From the NCBI GenBank assembly GCA_020633125.1, contig JACKEH010000003.1:140708-204707 (forward strand): 64,000 nt of DNA, given 5' to 3'. Below, in pieces: positions 17,077-25,318 of this stretch (position 1 is the stretch's first letter; the number at the start of each line of letters is the position of its first letter). A program made the position numbers and the translations under genes. The notes beneath the pieces are model-generated. The model searched no databases. It saw only the letters and a list, made by a program, of their open reading frames with translations, and had not been told where the DNA came from. The stretch is from Sandaracinus sp. GTDB lineage: Bacteria > Myxococcota_A > Polyangia > Polyangiales > Houyiibacteriaceae.

Positions 17077-18584
17077 CGTCGCCAGAACCCCGGAAGAAGG
17101 AGCGCGAAGACCGTGAAGAACTCGAGACGCCCGAGCATCATGGCCAACGCGAAGAAGATCTTCGCCACCGGGGAGTAGGCGGCGAAGTTGTCCACGAAAC
17201 CCGCCGCGCCGTGGAAAGGCGCCGGGCCGTTGTTCGCGATCGAGGTGAGCATCGCGCCGAAGCCGGTCTCGAGCGGCACCCCGTCGGTCACCGCGACGAC
17301 GAACACACCGACGCCGAGAAACACGACGTAGACCACGAAGAAGCTCGTGACGTCGTTGAGCACGACCTTGCTGACGACGCTCCGGCCCATGCGCACGACC
17401 TGCACGACGGAGGGCTCGAAGCTCGCGCGAATCTGCGACGCGGTCTGCTTCGCCGTCATCACGAAGCGATCGACCTTGAGGCCGCCCGCGGTCGAGCCGC
17501 TGCAACCTCCGATGAACATCAAGAGCAGCATGATCGCGAGCGCCGGCATGCCGAAGCTCGTGTAGTCGTCGGCGCCGTAGCCCGTGGAGCTGATCGTCGT
17601 CGCCACGAAGAAGAACGCGCGGCGCAAGGCGTCGAGCGGTCCGTCGGCGCGCGTGTAGTTCAGCAGCGTGAGCAACGCGGTCGCGAGCGCGACGATCCAG
17701 AGGAAGGTGCGAAGCTCGAGGTCACGCAGCAGCCCCTTCAAGCTCCGCTGCCGCAGCAGCACGTAGTAGAGCCCGAAGTTGAAGCTCGCGAGCACCATGA
17801 AGACCGCGATGATCCACTCGTAGGTCGGGTTGGCGAACCCGCCGACCGACGAGTCCCGCGTCGAGAAACCGCCCGTCGCCATCGTCGTGAGCGCGTGGCA
17901 GACCGCTTCGAAGGGGTCCATGCCGGCGACCGTCAACAGGATCGCTTCGAGCGCCGTGAGGCTCGCGTAGATGCGCCAGAGGATCAGCGAGGTCTCGGCG
18001 ATGCGCGGCTTGAAGCCTTCGGTCACCGCACCCGGCGCCTCGCCCTTGTAGAGGTGTTTGGCGCCCGCGCCGAGGCTCGGGAAGACGGCGACGAAGAGCA
18101 CGACGATGCCCATGCCGCCGAGCCACTGAATCATCGAGCGCCAGAGCAGCAGCGGCCGCGACAGACGGGTCTCGATGTCGCCGATGACCGTCGCGCCCGT
18201 GGTCGTCAGGCCGCTCATCGCTTCGAAGAACGCGTCGACGGGCGAGAGGCGCGCGCCGAGCACGAAGGGCAGCGCACCGCAGCCCGCCGCGGCGAGCCAG
18301 ACGAGCGTCACGCCGAGCAACGCCTCACGCCGCGAGAGCGTCGAATGCGCGAAGCGGCTGGCCCACGCGTAGACGAACGCGCCGAGGCCGAGCGAGATCG
18401 CGGCCGAGACGTAACAGGCGATCGTGCCGCCGTCGGGGATGCGCGCGGAAGGCGCGACGAGATCCCAGATCCACGCGACCGTGGTCGAGAGCGCCATGGC
18501 GCCGCCGATGCCGATCATCACCGCGCCCATCGGGCGGGCGGCACCACGGAGATCGCGAATGCGGCCGGCACGCGTCGCGGGCAT
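17073..18584 (-). CDS. trkH: TrkH-family potassium uptake channel subunit
   Basis: 503 aa, full length for TrkH/KtrB. The four selectivity-filter loops are visible: TTTGAT, TMATGGFST, ISSTGYG and SIANNGPAP; each carries the filter Gly, and the last is slightly divergent as usual. The protein forms the inner-membrane K+ pore and needs the cytoplasmic TrkA ring, which is encoded immediately upstream (3-nt gap). Its stop overlaps the start of the fused antiporter (ATGA at 17073-17076). Confidence 0.95.
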   Translation of the reverse strand: MPATRAGRIRDLRGAARPMGAVMIGIGGAMALSTTVAWIWDLVAPSARIPDGGTIACYVSAAISLGLGAFVYAWASRFAHSTLSRREALLGVTLVWLAAAGCGALPFVLGARLSPVDAFFEAMSGLTTTGATVIGDIETRLSRPLLLWRSMIQWLGGMGIVVLFVAVFPSLGAGAKHLYKGEAPGAVTEGFKPRIAETSLILWRIYASLTALEAILLTVAGMDPFEAVCHALTTMATGGFSTRDSSVGGFANPTYEWIIAVFMVLASFNFGLYYVLLRQRSLKGLLRDLELRTFLWIVALATALLTLLNYTRADGPLDALRRAFFFVATTISSTGYGADDYTSFGMPALAIMLLLMFIGGCSGSTAGGLKVDRFVMTAKQTASQIRASFEPSVVQVVRMGRSVVSKVVLNDVTSFFVVYVVFLGVGVFVVAVTDGVPLETGFGAMLTSIANNGPAPFHGAAGFVDNFAAYSPVAKIFFALAMMLGRLEFFTVFALLLPGFWRR

Positions 18585-18587
18585 GAC

Positions 18588-19925
18588 TCAGATCGCGCGC
18601 CTCCCGCGGAAGAGACGCTCCAACGTCGGGCGCGCGTCGTGGGTCGCCATCACGATCACGCGGTCGCCGGGCTTCACCTCGTCGTCACCGCGCGGAATGA
18701 TCACCTCTTCGCCACGCACGATCGCCGCGAGCAACGAGCCCTTCGGGAGCGAGAGGCGACGCAGCGGTTTGCCGACGATCGGCGCCGCGGACGACGCCGT
18801 GACCTCGAGCACCTCGGCGCCACCTTCGAGCACGTGAAGGCTGTGCACGCTCGCGGTGCGCGCGAAACGCAGGATGTGGTCCGAGGCCACGGTGCGCGGC
18901 GAGAGCACGATGTCGATGCCGAGCTGTCGGTAGATGGGCGCGTAGTCGGCGCGGTTCACGAGCGCCGCGGTGCGCGGCACGCCGGAGCGTTTCGCGATGA
19001 GCGCGGCCATGAGGTTCACCTCGTCGGCCTGGGTCACGCAGGCGCAGAGGTCGAAGGTCTCGATCTCGATCTCGCGCAGCAGGTCGGCGTCGGTGCCGTC
19101 GCCACGCACGATCGTCACGTCGTCGTGTTGTTGCGCGAGCTCTTCGGCGATCTGCGGATCGCGCTCGACGATCGTGACCTGCGCGCCCTTCGGGAGGATC
19201 TCGCGCGCGAGCGCCTGACCGACCACGCCACCCCCCACGATCGCGACGCGTTTGGCCTCGCGTTTGGTGGAGAAGAGGTCCTCGGCTTCGATGATCGCTT
19301 CGGGCAGACCGATGAGGTAGACGGTGTCGCCGGGCAAGAGCACGTCGGCGCCGCCGGGCACCACGAGCTCGCCGTCGCGCACGTACGCCGCGACCAGCGT
19401 GTTCGGCGGCAGCGGCATCTTCGCGAGCGGCTTGTTCGCCATGCGCGAGGTCATCTGCATCGTGACGAGCTCGATGCGATCCTGCGCGAGGTCGATGACG
19501 TCGACGGCGCCGTGCGAGCGCGCGACGCGGCCGAGCTCCTGGCCCACGAGCACACGCGGGTTGATGACGACGTCGACGCCGAGCAGGCCGTAACGAATGC
19601 CTTCGGTCCAACGCGCCCACTCGTTGCCTTGGGCGCGCGCGACGACGCGTTTGGCGCCGAGCTGTTTGGCGGCGAGCGCGGCGATGAGGTTCACCTCGTC
19701 GTGGTCCGAGCACGCGACGACGAGGTCCGCCCGCGCGACGCCGGCCTTGTCGAGCACCTCTTGGCTCGCGCCGTAGCCGACGATCGACGCGACGTCGAAA
19801 TGCTCCTCCGCGTATTGCACGGCCCCGGCGTCGCGATCGACCGCGACCACGTCGTGGCCCTCGTGCTGGAGCACGTTGAGGAGGTACCGACCCACCTCAC
19901 CGAGCCCGATCACGACGATGTACAT
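18588..19925 (-). CDS. trkA: TrkA, NAD-binding regulatory subunit of Trk K+ uptake
   Basis: 445 aa, two tandem RCK halves as in proteobacterial TrkA. The first Rossmann fold begins at the start (MYIVVIGLGEVGRYL, motif GxGxxG, with acidic VAVDRD at strand 2). The second begins near residue 225 (VAIVGGGVVGQALA). Each is followed by a TrkA-C domain. The ATG at 19925 is chosen because it opens the Rossmann fold and has a strong ribosome-binding site (GGAAGGAG) upstream; the longer frame adds only Arg/Pro-rich sequence. It gates TrkH in response to NAD(H)/ATP. Confidence 0.95.
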   Translation of the reverse strand: MYIVVIGLGEVGRYLLNVLQHEGHDVVAVDRDAGAVQYAEEHFDVASIVGYGASQEVLDKAGVARADLVVACSDHDEVNLIAALAAKQLGAKRVVARAQGNEWARWTEGIRYGLLGVDVVINPRVLVGQELGRVARSHGAVDVIDLAQDRIELVTMQMTSRMANKPLAKMPLPPNTLVAAYVRDGELVVPGGADVLLPGDTVYLIGLPEAIIEAEDLFSTKREAKRVAIVGGGVVGQALAREILPKGAQVTIVERDPQIAEELAQQHDDVTIVRGDGTDADLLREIEIETFDLCACVTQADEVNLMAALIAKRSGVPRTAALVNRADYAPIYRQLGIDIVLSPRTVASDHILRFARTASVHSLHVLEGGAEVLEVTASSAAPIVGKPLRRLSLPKGSLLAAIVRGEEVIIPRGDDEVKPGDRVIVMATHDARPTLERLFRGRRAI

Positions 19926-19941
19926 CGCGGCGCTCCTTCCT

Positions 19942-21312
19942 TCATGCGAGCTCCTCGGCCACGGCCGGGGGCGGCGCGGCGGCGTGCTCGCGGCGAATCG
20001 CGCCCGCGTCGACGAGCAAACCGCGAAGCACACGCGGCGCGATCACGTCGTGAAGCACCGTCGACGCGAGCGCGGCCGTGTAGACGACGTCGACGATCTC
20101 GCCTTCGAAGACGACCTGGAACGAGATCGCCATCGCGACCGTGACCTCGCCGTGCGCGAGGAAGCCGCGGTAGAGGTCCTTGCGCATGCCTTCGATGCCC
20201 CAGGCGGCGAGCGCGCTGCCGAGCATCTTGGACAGGAGCCGGACGGCCACGAAGGCGACGACCGTGGCGACGGTCAACCACAAGGGCGGCGGCTTCCAGA
20301 GCGCACCGGCGAGCATCAACAAGAGCAGATGCATCGGCTTCGCGGTCGAGCTGACGGTGTCGCGAATCTTGCGGCCGGCCTTGGCCACGTTCACGAGCAC
20401 GATGCCGAGGAGCACGTTCGTCGAGAGCGGCGAGAGATCGAGGAAGAAGGCCGCGCCGCTCGCGAAGGTGATGACGCCGACCATCGCGAGAAAGCGGTGG
20501 GCCGCGCTCTCGCCGCCGCCGACGAAGGGCGTGAAGAGCAGGCCGAGCACGACGCCGAGGCCGAACTGCACGACGCCCCACTCGGTGGGCGAGAGCTCGA
20601 GGGCGCCGCCTTCGCGGGGGTGCCAAATGCAGAAGACGAGGCCGAAGACGACGAGCAGGAGCAGGTCGCCGAAGCGCGACGCGCCTTCGAGGAACTTCGC
20701 GAGGTCGCCTTCGATCGGGTAGCGGCGGGCGAGCACCTCGAAGGGCTCGGCGCTCTCGGCCGCGGCGCAGCAGCCGAGCACGAACGACGCCGCCGCCGTT
20801 TCGACCGGGCCGAGTTCGTCGACCCCGAGGCCGAAGAAGAACTCGCTCCAGCCGAGGTTGATGAACGCCCAAAAGCCGAACCCGACGACCAAGCCGGGCA
20901 CGAGGTGGTGCATGACCGCGACGCGCAAGGTGTGCGGCGGCCAGCCTCGTCGGGTCTCGCGGTCGAGGCCCATGCCGCGTAGGAGGCCCGTCCAACCGGC
21001 GGCGAGCGCGATGATCGGCAGGAGCTGGGTGAGGTCGAGCACCTCGCTCGGCACCGCGGCGGCCAACAAGAGGCCGAGCACGAGGTACTCGACGCCGGGC
21101 AGGACCAAGAAGCGGGCCTGGAGCTGGTCGACGACGAAGTGGGCGAGGAGGTACGCGCAGGCCACCCCGAAGAGGAGGAGGACGACCGTCAGCGTGGTGC
21201 CGTCGTCCGCCCCACCGCCCGACGCGAAGGCCGGGCTCGGCGCGATCGCGAGCCCGCCGAGCGCGAGCAGCGCCGTCGCGGCGAGGGACCGAGGCGGGGA
21301 AAAGGCACGCAT
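19942..21312 (-). CDS. CPA2-like cation:proton antiporter, first gene of ion operon
   Basis: 456 aa from the ATG at 21312, which opens a signal-like N-terminus (MRAFSPPRSLAATALLALGG, then SPAFA). About 12 hydrophobic segments follow. The domain plan resembles monovalent cation:proton antiporters (two inverted helix bundles; a HGEVTVAMAISFQ segment near the end), but it is more divergent than the fused antiporter and its ion is unknown. The frame extends to 21495 with an alternative ATG at 21420; neither start has a clear ribosome-binding site. It is the first gene of the operon, 16 bp before trkA, so the operon promoter should lie around 21313-21475. Confidence 0.78.
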   Translation of the reverse strand: MRAFSPPRSLAATALLALGGLAIAPSPAFASGGGADDGTTLTVVLLLFGVACAYLLAHFVVDQLQARFLVLPGVEYLVLGLLLAAAVPSEVLDLTQLLPIIALAAGWTGLLRGMGLDRETRRGWPPHTLRVAVMHHLVPGLVVGFGFWAFINLGWSEFFFGLGVDELGPVETAAASFVLGCCAAAESAEPFEVLARRYPIEGDLAKFLEGASRFGDLLLLVVFGLVFCIWHPREGGALELSPTEWGVVQFGLGVVLGLLFTPFVGGGESAAHRFLAMVGVITFASGAAFFLDLSPLSTNVLLGIVLVNVAKAGRKIRDTVSSTAKPMHLLLLMLAGALWKPPPLWLTVATVVAFVAVRLLSKMLGSALAAWGIEGMRKDLYRGFLAHGEVTVAMAISFQVVFEGEIVDVVYTAALASTVLHDVIAPRVLRGLLVDAGAIRREHAAAPPPAVAEELA

Positions 21313-21475
21313 CGAGAGGTCGGAGAGTCTCGCACGGGCGCTGTCGGCGAGCGAAGAAAGCGTGACTCGCAACCATCCCACGAAAGGGACAAGCCGCTCC
21401 ACAAACCCAATGATTTCCATCGGTTGAGTGGGAAGACGTGGGTTCCGTGCGCGTGCTCGGAGGGGGAACGTCCGT

Positions 21476-21781
21476 TCAGAGCATGAGGGGGCCACGCACC
21501 TCGGCGGCCCGCTCGTGGCCCTGGAGCCGCGCGACGACGGCCAGGGCGACCTCGAAGCACGCCCCGGGTCCAGGTCCGGTCACCAGCGGTCCGTCTTCGA
21601 TCAGGGGGCGGACCTCGGTGACGCCGACCCGCTCGGCGACGCTGGGGTGGCAGGTCCGGGCCCGGTCGGGAAAGACGCCGTGGGCGACCAGGGCGAGGGG
21701 GGCGGCGCAGACGGCGGCGACCAAACGGCCGGTCTCCTGGCGGGCGCGAAGCCGGGCCCCGGAGTTCGTCAGCGCCGCCAA
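21476..21781 (-). pseudogene. DJ-1/PfpI-family fragment, N-terminal half missing
   Basis: About 101 aa matching only the second half of a DJ-1/PfpI protein: NSGARLRARQETGRLVAAVC has the nucleophile-elbow Cys (AAVCAAPLAL), and GPGACFEVALAVVARLQG is the conserved C-terminal helix. Normal members are about 180-190 aa and start with the PGG-containing Rossmann half, which is absent. The only in-frame start is a TTG just after an in-frame stop. The sequence immediately upstream, read on the other strand, is coding for another protein, so the gene appears cut at about 21770-21785. Confidence 0.72.
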
Positions 21782-21782
21782 C

Positions 21783-22142
21783 GACCTTCACTTCGTCGTC
21801 CTCGCGATCGCGCTCGAAGAAGACGGCGGCAGGGACGTGCGCAGGCTCTACGGCGCGCTCGAGCACCCGCACGAGCTCTCGGTGTTCTCGCACGTGGCCC
21901 GCGAAGTCACGCCGGTGAGCTTGGGCGAGGTTCGCACCGCCAGTTGGCCCGTCGACCAACCGACCTCGGTCGAGCTCCTCGTCGACGGTTCTCCGTCGCG
22001 GTGCAAGGACGACTCCCTCGTGGGAGCGGTCGTGCTTCATCTCTCCGCGCGCGAGACGTCGGCCACCTCGCTCTACCGGATGCCGTTCCGAACGGCCGAC
22101 CGGAAGAACGACTGGACCGTGTTCCTGCACGTGACGCACTGA
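21783..22142 (+). pseudogene. C-terminal fragment of an unknown protein, 5' end lost
   Basis: 120 codons with good G/C third positions (beginning DLHFVVLAIALEEDGGR, ending DWTVFLHVTH) and an alternating strand-like pattern. There is no in-frame start at the left edge; upstream the frame merely runs antisense to the DJ-1 fragment. A GTG around residue 19 could restart translation. No family recognised. It abuts the DJ-1 fragment head to head, as expected if one deletion removed the 5' ends of two divergent genes. Confidence 0.55.
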
Positions 22143-22317
22143 GCGCAGCGGGCGAAGGCCGAGCCCGAGCACGAGGCACGAGGCACGAGTCACGAGCCAC
22201 CGACGCAATCCGTGGAGGCTGAGTAGGAGGCCCGTTGCCCTCTCGGGAAGCGGCGATCGGCGATCCCGCTTCGACCTCGGTGGGAGCCTCGAGGCACAGC
22301 CGGTGTACGCTGCGCCC

Positions 22318-23271
22318 GTGCTCGTTCGATGCAGCCGCTGCGGCGCTCCGCTCGACGTCGCCCAAGGCGCGCGGCGCGCGAAGTGCGGCTATTGCGGCGC
22401 GACCTCGCGGGTGGCGTCGACCCAGACGCTCGCCGCGGTGACGCCCGGTGGGTGGAAGGCGCCGCCGACGTGGAGCCCGCCGCCGGGTCTCGGGCTTCCG
22501 AGCGAGCTGCCGCTGCAACACGCGCGGCGCGCGGTGCGACGGGCCTCGTGCACCGCGCTCTTCGGTACCCTCTTCACCGCGGGCATGGCGCTGATCCCTC
22601 TGTTCGCGAGCGGCACGCTCTCGATGCCCTTCTTCGGCAAAGCCGCGCGCTGGGATGGGAGCGAGACCCTGCATTGCGCGGTGAACGAGACGCTCGAGAT
22701 CGAGGATCTCGTGATCCCCGAAGGCGCGCCCACCCCCCTCGTGTTGATCGAGGCAGCGGGCCCGAACTGCCGCGTCGTGCTTCGAAACGTGCAGCTCCGC
22801 GGCGACACGATCGTGCGCGCCGGCATCAACGCGCAGGTCGAGATCGAGCGCTCCACCCTCGAAGGCACGACGCTGGTCGAGGGACAGACGAACACCACGG
22901 TGACGCTTCGCGACGTGCGGGCACGGGCACGCTCGCACGTCGTCGAGGCCGGGCTCGGCGCGACGGTGGACGTGCGCGGGGACAGCAAGCTCTCCGCGGG
23001 CTCGACCGCGATCGCGGTGGGGCTCAACGGCAAGGTCTCGCTCGACGGCCCCGTCGTGGTCGAAGCGGAGCGCGACGCGATCGAAGGCGAGCTCAACTTC
23101 GAGCTGCGCTCGCGCGACGCGCGCATCGTGTCGCGGTCCGGCGCGGGCGTGCGAGCGGGGATGAACGCGCGGATTCGGCTCGAAGGCGGTCGGGTCGAAG
23201 GCCGCCCCGCGCTTCGCACGAGCGGGCGCGCAGACGTGGAGCAGAACGGCACCGAGATCGCGGACCTTTGA
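22318..23271 (+). CDS. Zinc-ribbon, single-pass membrane protein with beta-helix-like domain
   Basis: 317 aa. The N-terminus has a zinc ribbon (CSRCGAPLDV ... CGYCGATS). One transmembrane helix follows at about 85-105 (TALFGTLFTAGMALIPLF). The C-terminal ~200 residues are made of short Val/Ile/Gly strands separated by N/D/G turns, like a right-handed beta-helix (for example VRAGINAQVEIERSTLEGTT). The start is the GTG at 22318, just before the zinc ribbon; a GTG at 22303 is possible. Unknown function. The 36-bp gap to the GNAT gene suggests co-transcription. Confidence 0.78.
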   Translation: MLVRCSRCGAPLDVAQGARRAKCGYCGATSRVASTQTLAAVTPGGWKAPPTWSPPPGLGLPSELPLQHARRAVRRASCTALFGTLFTAGMALIPLFASGTLSMPFFGKAARWDGSETLHCAVNETLEIEDLVIPEGAPTPLVLIEAAGPNCRVVLRNVQLRGDTIVRAGINAQVEIERSTLEGTTLVEGQTNTTVTLRDVRARARSHVVEAGLGATVDVRGDSKLSAGSTAIAVGLNGKVSLDGPVVVEAERDAIEGELNFELRSRDARIVSRSGAGVRAGMNARIRLEGGRVEGRPALRTSGRADVEQNGTEIADL

Positions 23272-23307
23272 CGCTGACGAGCGCGGAAGCGTGGCTACCC
23301 TCCGGCG

Positions 23308-23799
23308 ATGCTCATCGTTCGCCAGCTCGACGAGAACGACGGACCGACGTTGCGGCGCTTACGGCTCGCCGCGCTGCTCGACGCGCCGACCGCGTTCGGA
23401 CGACGCCACGAGGAAGAGGTGCAGCATCCCGACCGGTTCTGGGAGGAACGCGCGCGCGCCCAAGCCGCTGGGGAACGCTCGATCGGCTTCTTCGCGATCG
23501 TCGACGGAGAGCCCTGCGGCCTCGTCGGCGCGGTCGACGAAGCCGAGGCGGAACGCGTGGGCCTCTTCTCGATGTGGGTCACGCCCGAAGCGCGAGGGTC
23601 GGGCGCGGGTCGGCGGCTCGCCGAAGCGGTGTGCGAATGGGCCGACGCCCGGCAGCCGCTCGTCTACCTCTGGGTGCGTGACGACAACGCGCCAGCGATC
23701 GCGACCTACCGCGCGGTCGGTTTCGAGACGACGGGGGAGACGCAGCCGTCGGTTCACCGAGGGCTGCGGGAAGTGAAGATGGTGCGGATGCGGGGGTGA
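23308..23799 (+). CDS. GNAT-family N-acetyltransferase
   Basis: 163 aa, normal GNAT size. The N-terminal strand-helix (MLIVRQLDENDGPTLRRLRL) leads to the acetyl-CoA-binding motif A: FSMWVTPEARGSGAGRRLAE contains the R/Q-x-x-G-x-G/A pattern (ARGSGAG). LWVRDDNAPAIATYRAVGFE is motif B with the conserved N...A...Y-x-x-x-GF. The substrate cannot be inferred. The gene follows the zinc-ribbon membrane protein by 36 bp and ends just before hexamer arrays. Confidence 0.92.
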   Translation: MLIVRQLDENDGPTLRRLRLAALLDAPTAFGRRHEEEVQHPDRFWEERARAQAAGERSIGFFAIVDGEPCGLVGAVDEAEAERVGLFSMWVTPEARGSGAGRRLAEAVCEWADARQPLVYLWVRDDNAPAIATYRAVGFETTGETQPSVHRGLREVKMVRMRG

Positions 23800-23819
23800 G
23801 CGGCCGGGCCTGTCGGTGG

Positions 23820-24046
23820 CGGTGACAGTGGCCGTGACCGTGTCGGAGTCGGTGACCGTGTCCGTGTCCGTGTCCGTGACCGTGACCGTGTCCGTGACCG
23901 TGGCGCGAAGCGCGGTCTCCGCCTCCGACTCTGTCGTCGCGAAGCGACGGGGGCGCGAAGCGCGGTCGTCTCCGTCTCCGTCTCCGTCTCCGTCTCCGCC
24001 TCCGTCTCCGTCTCCGTCTCCGTCTCCGCCTCCGTCCCCGTCCCTT
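23820..24046 (+). repeat. Two hexamer arrays (GTGTCC/GTGACC, then GTCTCC) separated by twin palindromic motifs
   Basis: 23820-23902 is built of GTGACC, GTGTCC and GTGGCC; 23967-24046 of GTCTCC/GCCTCC. Between them GGCGCGAAGCGCGGT occurs twice, at 23902-23916 and 23952-23966, exactly 50 bp apart, and TCGCGAAGCGA lies in the middle. The 276-bp gap between the GNAT and AlkC genes is thus almost wholly repeat. Confidence 0.9.
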
Positions 24047-24075
24047 GTCACACCCGCCTGCTACGCACGCGCGCG

Positions 24076-25185
24076 ATGGCCGAATCCAAACCCTTCAAGC
24101 TCTGGTTCGACGACGCGCTCGTGCGCAGCACCGCCGCGCGCCTCGCGGAGGTCGAGCCACGCTTTCGACGCCAGGTCTTCGTGCGTCGGGCCACGAAAGG
24201 CCTCGACGAGCTCGAGATGATGGGCCGTGTCGGCCAGATCGCGGAGGCCCTGAACGACGCGTTGCCGCGCCCGACGAAGGACGCGCTCGCCGCGCTCGTC
24301 GCGACCATGCCCGCGCCCGCGCCCGACGCCGACGGCATCACGGGCTACGGCTACGCGCTCTGGCCCTACGGCGAGTACATCGGTCGCTACGGCCTCGACG
24401 ACGTCGACGCGAGCTTCGACGCGATGGTCGAGCTCACCCAACGCTTCAGCTCGGAGTTCGCGGTGCGTCCCTTTCTCGCGGCCGATCCGGACGGGATGCT
24501 CGATCGCCTCGAGGCGCTGATCACGCACGAGAGCGCGCACGTGCGGCGATTCGTCAGCGAAGGCACCCGCACACGTTTGCCTTGGGGAAAGAAGGTGCCC
24601 GGCCTCGACGCGCGCGCGCCGCGACGGCTCGCGATCTTGGCCGCGCTTCGCCACGACCCCGACCGCTACGTGCAGCGTTCGGTGGCCAACCACCTCCAGG
24701 ACGCGCTCAAGGACGACCGCGACCTCGCGTTCCCCTTCTTGGCCGCGTGGAAGCGTGAAGCACATCCGGCCACCGAGTGGATCGCGAAGCATGCCGCGCG
24801 AGGGCTGCTCAAGGCCGGCGATCCCGAGACGCTCGCGCTCTTCGGGTTCGAGGCGCAGACCGTCGACGTCGTGTCGTTCGAGGTCTCGCCGAAACGCGTG
24901 GCGATCGGCGGCGAGGTGCGAATGGTCGCGACGCTACACAACCCCGGCCAACGCGAGGCCCAGATCCGGGTCGACTACGTGCTCGAGAGCCCGGGCGCGA
25001 AACGCACGACGAAGAAGACGTTTCGCTTCGCCGACGTGACGCTCGCGCCCGGCGCGACCGAGACGCGCGAGGCGAAACACGTCTTCGCCCATCGCACGAT
25101 TCGAACCGTACGCGAGGGCGAGCATCGGATCGCGCTGCAGGTGAACGGGCAAGGCGGAGGCGAGGTGGCGGTGACGGTGCGCTGA
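24076..25185 (+). CDS. AlkC-type DNA alkylation repair protein
   Basis: 369 aa. Residues 1-255 are HEAT-like helical repeats with the AlkC/AlkD hallmarks VRRFVSEGTRTRLPWGKKVP and DRYVQRSVANHLQDALKDD. Residues ~260-369 form an Ig-like beta domain (PKRVAIGGEVRMVATLHNPG), as found in the AlkC subtype that has a C-terminal Ig-like domain. The family removes 3-methyladenine-type alkylated bases without flipping the base. The gene is convergent with an Fpg-like glycosylase gene 133 bp away, so two base-damage-repair genes sit together. Confidence 0.9.
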   Translation: MAESKPFKLWFDDALVRSTAARLAEVEPRFRRQVFVRRATKGLDELEMMGRVGQIAEALNDALPRPTKDALAALVATMPAPAPDADGITGYGYALWPYGEYIGRYGLDDVDASFDAMVELTQRFSSEFAVRPFLAADPDGMLDRLEALITHESAHVRRFVSEGTRTRLPWGKKVPGLDARAPRRLAILAALRHDPDRYVQRSVANHLQDALKDDRDLAFPFLAAWKREAHPATEWIAKHAARGLLKAGDPETLALFGFEAQTVDVVSFEVSPKRVAIGGEVRMVATLHNPGQREAQIRVDYVLESPGAKRTTKKTFRFADVTLAPGATETREAKHVFAHRTIRTVREGEHRIALQVNGQGGGEVAVTVR

Positions 25186-25198
25186 GGACGTTGGCCGA

Positions 25199-25297
25199 GA
25201 TCGAAGTTCCTGCGCGTACCCGAAGGCACCGAGCTCGATCGCCCCACGGGTCGACGTTCCTGCGCACCCGAAGGCGCTGGGCTCGACGCCGCCCCGC
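25199..25297 (+). repeat. 50-bp tandem duplication between AlkC-like and Fpg-like genes
   Basis: Copies at 25199-25248 and 25249-25297 share TTCCTGCGC, ACCCGAAGGC and GCTCGA words in order; a small internal deletion distinguishes the second. It fills most of the convergent gap. No clear hairpin/T-run terminator is seen. Confidence 0.8.
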
Positions 25298-25318
25298 GTA
25301 GACCTGCACGACAGACCG

